Program-made: the position numbers and the translations under genes
The notes under the pieces: model-generated
Told to the model about the DNA's origin: nothing
Databases searched by the model: none
Seen by the model: the letters and a program-made list of their open reading frames with translations, nothing else
In this document: one piece after another, positions 57,224 through 64,000 of the stretch
How the letters are laid out: the number at the start of each line of letters is the position of its first letter
How positions within the stretch are numbered: position 1 is the stretch's first letter
Source of the DNA: Ptychodera flava
Lineage: Eukaryota; Hemichordata; Enteropneusta; Ptychoderidae
Reading direction: 5' to 3'
NCBI RefSeq assembly: GCF_041260155.1
Contig: NC_091932.1
Span: forward strand, 5,169,501-5,233,500
Length of the DNA stretch: 64,000 nucleotides

Positions 57224-57290
57224 TTCGAATAAGGAATAAGTTACACTTCAGATTTCGAATAGGAAATAAGTGGCAAACTTCAGATTTCGG
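57224..57290 (-). repeat. Inverted partner of the 31-bp satellite
   Basis: Two units in reverse orientation (CAGATTTCGAATAGGAAATA) lie 660 bases past the main array. Confidence 0.9.
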
Positions 57291-58384
57291 AGGGTCATCG
57301 TCTTTAGCACAGAAAGAATTTGCCGCCCGTTACGTGTTGTTAATAATATGCATTAAATGCAAAAATCAAACATGTAAGGAGATACGAAGCTATTGTGGAA
57401 GGGCTATTGGTCTAGGAGAAATTTAGGAATGGTTCACTGAGAAATAAATCAAAATTACGAAAGTGTTACACAGAATTTATAATTAAAGGGGCTGTTGAAA
57501 ATGCGCAATTATGTCGGGCAAACCCTGACTTGGCGGTGAAAGATCTTTAGGTTGTGGTGTCATTTTCTTGAAACTTTGCACAAATATTCTTGGAAATTAT
57601 GCAAGTGCAAAAATGAAATAAAAATGGGGGTCGCCACGCTCGTTTCCATTGAAACGGACGTTAAAATGGCGTCGTTAGAAATATGATATAATTCACTTAA
57701 ACTAAAGAAAGAAATTATAAAACGCTTAGCAAATGAGTTAATTTAATAAATACCAAGAATTTAGATCCATATCTATCGAATGTATAGCTTCATGATGTTT
57801 GTAAAGAAATTTTAACATAAGTATCGATTACAAAATGACGATATCGAAATTATATCACCACATAATTTTCGATCTTTCTTCCTGTCGCTTTGAATGGTGT
57901 CATTTTGACCAAACGTGGAGAATAAAATCCTGACACAATACCATTTAGTTTACAATTTTAATAAAAGGGTGTCACCACGCTACTTTTTACAATATCTCCA
58001 GGTGAATGGGTAATATGCGCCATGTAAATGGGAGAGAAATATTAATTTTGCGCTCATATTGAATAAAAACAGCTTCCTAGGGGGTCAAAATATGACAAGG
58101 TTAAAGGTCACATGTATTTCTAAGAGACTGGGTCAAAAAATTAGGTATAAGCGCAATTTCAAAAATGACAGGTGATGTTAAATACATGCGCTACAAAATA
58201 ACCCATTTGCGGCAGGCTGGAGTTAAATCTGCGCAGAAACGTTCTAAAGCGTGTGCGCGTCCGAATTCGTCGCCCTCTACCTTAAGTATAATCGTCCCTT
58301 AATTGTATTGTGTCGCATTATCGCACATTGAGTCGAGAACAATGCATCACTTGGCATCTTTTTCACATCAACTGTAGGTATCCA
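57291..58384. other. Unresolved repeat-like stretch
   Basis: Starts near TTAAAGGGGCTG (57484) and ends near CTCTACCTTAA (58281). It contains recurring GTC(G/A)CCACGCT phrases. It may be another transposon relic; I could not pair its ends. Confidence 0.25.
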
Positions 58385-58746
58385 TAAAGGTAATATGCGC
58401 CTCGAATGTGAAAGAGTTAAACGTTTGCTCAAACTTTCGTCAATGAAACTTTCGACCATTCTCTTAGCAAAGCAAAAATAAAAATCAGTGGTAACCGTGC
58501 AAATTTGGTACTAGAGAGACAAATTACCTAAGATTCCTGATATTTGAAATTCAAAATCGTCGTCATCACTGTTTAAACTTTATGGGGGAAAATAAAATTT
58601 TTGATTTTCGAAAAACTAAGACGGTGAAAATTTTTCTTTAACTAGTCTAAGAGCTTTAAAATGAACCCCGACAAGTGGTAGATCAGAAGAGAATTGCTAA
58701 AATTTGAAATCCCAAATTTCTGTCCCCGAGGCGCGTTTTACCTTAA
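58385..58746 (-). mobile_element. TTAA MITE family copy (inverted)
   Basis: Reads on the minus strand from TTAAGGTAAAACGCGCCTCG to the diverged TATTACCTTTA; interior landmarks GCACGGTTACCACTGATTT are kept. Confidence 0.85.
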
Positions 58747-59377
58747 TACTTATAAAATCCTTGAAAATTTTTACCAAGTGCTTGGTGCATGCATAGCCTT
58801 CCATTTCTATCAAATATTTCACAAGGTATTGCTGCTTCATGGCTGAACATCCATATCACCTGCATGAGCCATTACAGTCTGTTCAAATACCTAGCCACTG
58901 TATAAACACCGCTCATTTCAAGGTGTAAGACCAATTTATTTGTCCTTGATGAAGCCCTTAATACTATATTTTCTTGGTGTTACCTGAATTTTATACAGCA
59001 TTTAATACTGTGAATCATACCATTCCACTGGATCGCTAAAGAAACTTTCAAATTTGCTAGTTCTGTTCTGAAGGGGCTTCACTCCTAGATTTCAAATCGC
59101 ACACTGTGCGACCCTCGCATTGCGTATACAAGTCTCCTCCATTAATTGGTGTCTAGTCATGGATCGTGTGTCCATAGCTTTTATGATGAAGATTGTTTGC
59201 TCTGTATGCTGTTGAAATCATTTGTTTAATATAGATCGTGTAATAGGGCTTGGCTGTCTGCAGTACATTTGTGTGTAACTGGAAGAAAATTATCTTTGTA
59301 CAACTTTGGATGATCTGTCAATCGCATCGATCACGGGATTTTGCGTTAGTATTTCGTTGATTCCTGTTAATTGTCAG
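58747..59377. other. Intergenic, no gene seen
   Basis: No credible exon or repeat recognised. Confidence 0.4.
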
Positions 59378-59540
59378 CAGGGCCGTAGCCTGCGGAGGGC
59401 CCGAGAGAGCAGGGGACAGCTGCCCCCCCCCCCTGAATTTTCCACACTCTTAAAATGTAAATGTATATGTAATATATAACCTAAATCTTAGCCGAGCTAG
59501 GTCCTCCCCCCTTAGCAATTCAGTCAGGCTACGGCCGTGG
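59378..59540. mobile_element. Short hAT-like MITE
   Basis: Starts CAGGGCCGTAGCCTG and ends GGCTACGGCCGTGG, imperfect inverted termini of the CAGGG(G)CGTAGCC type common in hAT elements; 163 bases. Confidence 0.6.
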
Positions 59541-60907
59541 TCAGATTAAACGCCCTGTATAGTTACTCTTGACTTTTGTCTCTCGGTTAGGTCTCAACTT
59601 AAAGAACTTCGCAGCAACTAGTGTTGTTTCGCTAAATGCGCATGTCTGCAATAGCACTTCTTCCCAAGGTACTTATATTTTTCAAAAAAAATGTAGCCTG
59701 CCCCTTTGTTAATTGTTTCCCTAACCCTTATCTTGTATTTCAGTATCCAGCTTGAATAATTAGATAGCAGCAATATAACTTGTATGACTTCAAAATGTCT
59801 ATATAACTTTTTAAAGCATCCCATTAATGGGTAGGCATTGTCACACTTGACTTTAGGCCCCTATCTTACTGTACTGCATGTTTAGCCCCGCGGCATGCTC
59901 GAGGTCAGAGGGACATGTCTGAGGTCTAACATATGTTTGACAGCTCTTACATGTACGTTCTGTTATTGTTCATCTACGTCATATAGCACGCGCTCGCAAG
60001 TATTTGTCTGTTTAGAGAACAAGTGCTTCACGCCTTCATTACATCGTAAATGAATCCTTGAACTCGCGAATTTCGACTATATTTGATCGACCGTATTCGC
60101 CTTGTTCAATATCACTACTGGACTTGATTCTCGTTGAAAGGTCAGCCTCCATATCATTCCTCGTATCAAAGAGCATTAATACTTCACGCCCATATCTATT
60201 TGCATATATATGCTATACAGTTAAATGATTTTAGGTTGCAATAATTGCCAATTTGCCTATGTTGACAGGACAGACAGACAGACAGACGACAGACAGATAG
60301 ACAGACAGACAGACATACAGACTGTTCTTGTCATGTGGCCACGCGGTTAAATACAGAGGCAACAGAAAACCTAAGCTGAAGCGTATTAGTCGCAGAAAGT
60401 TTGTGACCGTAGCAGACAAATGAAGGGACTGGCACAAAACACTCTGGAGGTAAGAAAGCGAAAACAAAGCCCATATGGCACACAAATAGGATGTCAAAAC
60501 AAACGATACTCAGTGAGAGAGTCACGGAAATATTTCAATCAATTTTAAGAGGAGAAAACTACGCAATATCACCGTGTGACAGAAGACCGTAAGTGAGAAA
60601 GATAATCATAGACCGCTATTTCTGAACACACTTTTTCACAGGACACGCATAGCTTTATTCCATTCACATGACTGAGTTTTTGTTAGTCCCATTTTGAAAC
60701 GATATTCATCATTCTACATTACATAACTAGGGTATTGATACGCGACTACTTTCCCTCATTAGTCCAAATGCTACAACGAATGCGAGTCTCGACACGCTGT
60801 GCATTGTGTGACTTATTATATATGATAACGTCACAGATGAAAATTTTCTATTCTCACATCAAACGTCATCAGTGTACAGGTAGGGCGTTAGACTGTATGC
60901 GACTGTC
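59541..60907. other. Upstream region of copy C
   Basis: A (CAGA)n run lies at about 60268-60316. Closer to the gene there is TATATATG near 60811 and AACGTCAC near 60823, which could be promoter elements, but nothing is decisive. Confidence 0.35.
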
Positions 60908-62995
60908 ATGGCACATGACTCGTTTCAGAGTTTTCGCCTCGTCGGCAGAACGATTCTCATAAGTATCGTGATAGTCGTCGTCTCCGTGATGGCCGATGAA
61001 CCACTGACTACGACAGATTCATTGTTAAATGAAACCTTTAACGCCACCACTATCCACACGACGACGGACTCGCCGTACACCGTGTACACAAACTTTGTGG
61101 CTATGGATGAAGACGGGAACTATCGGTTATTCTGGGCGTTTACGGATACAGAAATTACATTTGAGATTCGAGCAAAAACTCATGGCTACGTCGGGCTTGG
61201 ATTTTCTACCACTGGAGGAATGACCAACGCGGACATTGTCATCGGCTGGGTCAAGGATGGAGTAGGTTACCTGAGTGTAAGTAATATTATAGTCAATGTA
61301 ATCAATAACTGGAAACCATATTGGCGATGCCATGACTATTTCTGAACCAGTTATAAAACTACTAAAAATAGAAAGTGCGCAATAACTGAACGGGTCATCG
61401 ATGTTGATATATTTTAAGGTCAGTATGTTCGAGTAAGGTGACTTCTACAAACACAGAAGGTTTTCACATGCGATACTTTCATTCTTTGTCCGAAACATTG
61501 ACGACAATACTGTACAGCCAAAATAAAAAGAATTGCCCGATAGTGGTTACGCTTCGCCATTGTGCATGCGCATACCAGACGGAAATGGAACGTTTGCCTT
61601 TTATGACGCATGCGTCTCTGTACCATGCCTTGGCTGTAACTTCAAACGTATAATTTGACTGGTCATTATGAAAAACAATGATCATGAACACCTTACTTGA
61701 AATTGACTTCTTCGAGGTGAAAGAAGGGAAATTATTTTTGGACTCTCGAAATTTTACAATCCCCCCGCTTGTCTACAACTAATTTAGACTGGGTGTCTTA
61801 TTTTTAGAATTATGTTACCGCCATGTTTTTCAACAAATATACGTTTTAACGGCAAAATGAATTTCAAGTAAAGGTACTGTGATCAGTTTTGTCACTTGAA
61901 CATGAACATGGAAATTATCTCGGTAATCAGTGGGTCAATAAACTTTCACCTGCATCAAGCTGTTAATGAAACATTAGCAAACCTCGACTAAATGTTCCGG
62001 CTATCACATCTGGAATTTGAAATTCTTCGTAATGTTTTCTGGACCGTATTATACATCCAGCAAAATATATAAATCTTCAAAGTCGAAATCTTTCAGATCT
62101 TTTAGTGTAATTCATTTATACTAGGGTTCGTGCGATTCACTAGCTACATGGCTACGCGTTGGTGAAGGAAGCATGTACAAGAACAGCTACGTGACTTTCT
62201 GCGCGATCTCATCAGCTTTGAGCTTTTGAATATGTGACGCATTCTCTTGCTGAAATGGAACTTTCAATCCAATATGAAACGAACGAATTTCTTTTTGTAT
62301 GTTTTCCAAAAGAAAATTTCCGCTCGTGATATTAATTGATATTAACCATTTTCAAAACTGAAATTTCTGCCTGTGATTTACATGGATTTTATTAATTTTA
62401 CAACAAATTTTGAGTCACTTAAGTTGACAGAAAGAGAATCGACGTTTTATTAAACAAAGTCGATGACAGTCCTACCGTAGATGTTGACATTAAATTGCAT
62501 GCAGGCATATTCCGATGTCAGTCTACATCAAACTTATTTTTTCGACTTCGTCTTGGCTCCCTTTGCAACAGGAATCAATACTTTCATCCCCATGATTTAT
62601 ATGAACCTTCCCTACAAATAAAAGCAAACTTAGTGTTTGTAACTGTTAAGGAATGTAGGGCTGTGTATTTCGGTTAATTGAGACTGAAAGATCTTATGAT
62701 TAAATATATCAAGGATATTATAGAAAAACATCAATAATAGGGTAAAATTAAACCCAAGCCTAACTGTGTAGCGTTGCATGTCACAAACACAAATTTTTGT
62801 CAAAGCAATATTTCTTATCACGGATACCATGAATACCTCCTAATGCTATATCTTTTCAGAAAACAGAGAATCTCTCCAACTCATACATGTATTAAAGTAG
62901 GAAACGATAATTTTCAAGCCGATATGTGAGACAATACTGACATAACTTCGCTTTTCCTTGTAATTAATTGGAGCTTGTTATAATTCACTCACATA

Positions 62996-63094
<99 letters not shown>

Positions 63095-63658
63095 CAATTT
63101 TTTTCCACAAGGATCGTTTTGCAACTTCTCACGGCGAGCCAAGCATTGACGAAAGCCAAGACTACACGCTACTTGCGGCCAAGGAAACTCAGTCACAAAC
63201 AATACTGACATTTTCAAGGAATTTTCGAACTTGCGATCATAGAGACCTGGATATCCAAGTAAGCGTTATCCCTCCATGTAGATTGCATGACCTATCCGTC
63301 CACTTTATTTGTAACAGGAATGCATTCTAAATCCTCTTTCATCACGTAAACCAGAATGATGGTCTTTCTTGCACACTGATATTTCCCAGTTTGAATTGGT
63401 TTCTCTAGCGTCTCTTCAATTTTTTTTGGCATCAAACCTTCGTGAGTGTTTCATTTTACGCGTATCGAAATGGTGTATATCACATAAATTCGGGTCAATC
63501 AATATTCGATATCTTATTTCATTTGTTACATAGATTTCATAGCGTACATGTACGGTGCAGAATTAAGCTCTAACATGGCAGAATGTTAGCTTTGAAAATA
63601 TGTCAAGAATAATTAATTTATAACATCACATGACGATGATCATCATAATGTAATAAAG

Positions 63659-63704
<46 letters not shown>

Positions 63705-64000
63705 TGTCATGAAATAATAACGATGATAATGGTGATAGAGATGAATGTTACCAAAGTTTTATTAATAAAATATACCTTACTGTACTCACGTAGTCTGATA
63801 TCAGCGGCAACCGCGGATTGTCAAACGTTGACCTCTTTTGATTAATTCATGTTGAGTTTCTTTCAGGAAAGTGTCATGTCCATTATCTGGGCATATCATC
63901 CCGATGACCCTGATGACCCTGACAATCTAGTTACAATGACAGGGTTAGCATATCATGGCACAGAACGGCGAGGAAAGCGAAATATTTACTTGTTGGATTA
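60908..64000 (+). CDS. MOXD1-like copper monooxygenase, copy C (5' part only)
   Basis: Exons 60908-61276, 63112-63258 and 63867 onward; the third runs off the window. Boundaries match exons 1-3 of copies A and B: donors GTAAGT after LS and GTAAGC after DIQ, acceptors CACAAG and TTTCAG, all phase 0. Exon 1 encodes a signal peptide (hydrophobic core ILISIVIVVVSVMA). A Thr/Ser/Asn-rich stretch of about 30 residues absent from A and B follows, with candidate N-glycosylation sites (NETF, NATT). Then comes the DOMON segment, with GYVGLGFSTTGGM and ADIVIGWVKDG. Exon 2 (DRFATSHGEPSID) and exon 3 (SIIWAYHPDDPDDPDN) align with A and B but are clearly diverged. The copper-site exons lie outside the window, so activity cannot be judged. 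The gene points away from A and B, so it is an older or inverted member of the cluster. Confidence 0.85.
62993..63090. repeat. (AT)n microsatellite before exon 2 of copy C
   Basis: Nearly pure AT ending 21 bases before the exon 2 acceptor. Only TATTCAATTTTTTTCCACAAG separates it from coding sequence. Confidence 0.97.
63660..63704. repeat. (TCA)n microsatellite, intron 2 of copy C
   Basis: Fifteen TCA units about 160 bases before the exon 3 acceptor, same unit and strand sense (CAT on the coding strand) as in intron 7 of A and B. Confidence 0.95.

Noticed and set aside
62968-63330. Frame joining a Tyr-Ile repeat to monooxygenase sequence
   Set aside because: The Tyr-Ile part is the AT microsatellite. 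The real exon starts after the acceptor at 63112.

Overview
The window looks like intron-rich, AT-rich nuclear DNA from an invertebrate animal, most likely a marine deuterostome such as a hemichordate or lancelet. That placement is an inference from three things: a MOXD1/DBH-type gene array, many short inverted-repeat transposons (MITEs) and long microsatellites, and no vertebrate-type repeats that I recognise. Nothing here fixes the species.

The core is a cluster of three copper type II, ascorbate-dependent monooxygenase genes of the MOXD1 (DBH-like) family. Copy A (14852-24797, minus) and copy B (30073-43481, minus) are head-to-tail tandem duplicates. Each can be read as twelve exons joined by consensus splice sites with matching phases, giving complete proteins of 614 and 618 residues; human MOXD1 is about the same length. 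Both carry a signal peptide, a DOMON domain, all five histidines and the methionine that bind the two coppers, and a hydrophobic C-terminal tail. Copy C (60908 to beyond 64000, plus) is a more divergent paralogue in the opposite orientation, cut by the window edge after part of exon 3.

Left of the cluster, on the minus strand, is a multi-exon gene (5705-11694) whose first exons read like a PH-type domain and whose later exons are acidic and unrecognised. Its 3' end is only partly resolved. Between copies B and C lies a two-exon fatty-acid-binding-protein-like gene (50927-52663, minus). A few weaker candidate exons are listed with low confidence at 28262-28420 and 46172-46739. A short secreted-peptide-like reading frame with a possible decayed DOMON continuation sits at 11829-12066, head-to-head with the PH-like gene.

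The remaining DNA is dominated by repeats. A TTAA-flanked MITE of about 355 bp is present in at least seven copies. Other families have termini ACACGATTGGAACT, GACTCTCTCACAGCCCC, CAGGTGCAGCCAAC, TTAAAGGTATAC and CAATAGAC. There are two hAT-like elements with CAGGG termini, a LINE-like 3' tail, a 31-bp satellite with an inverted partner, and several long di- and trinucleotide microsatellites. Some of these lie very close to splice sites of the genes. I saw no CRISPR array, no rRNA and no convincing tRNA, and no LTR element or other virus-like element.
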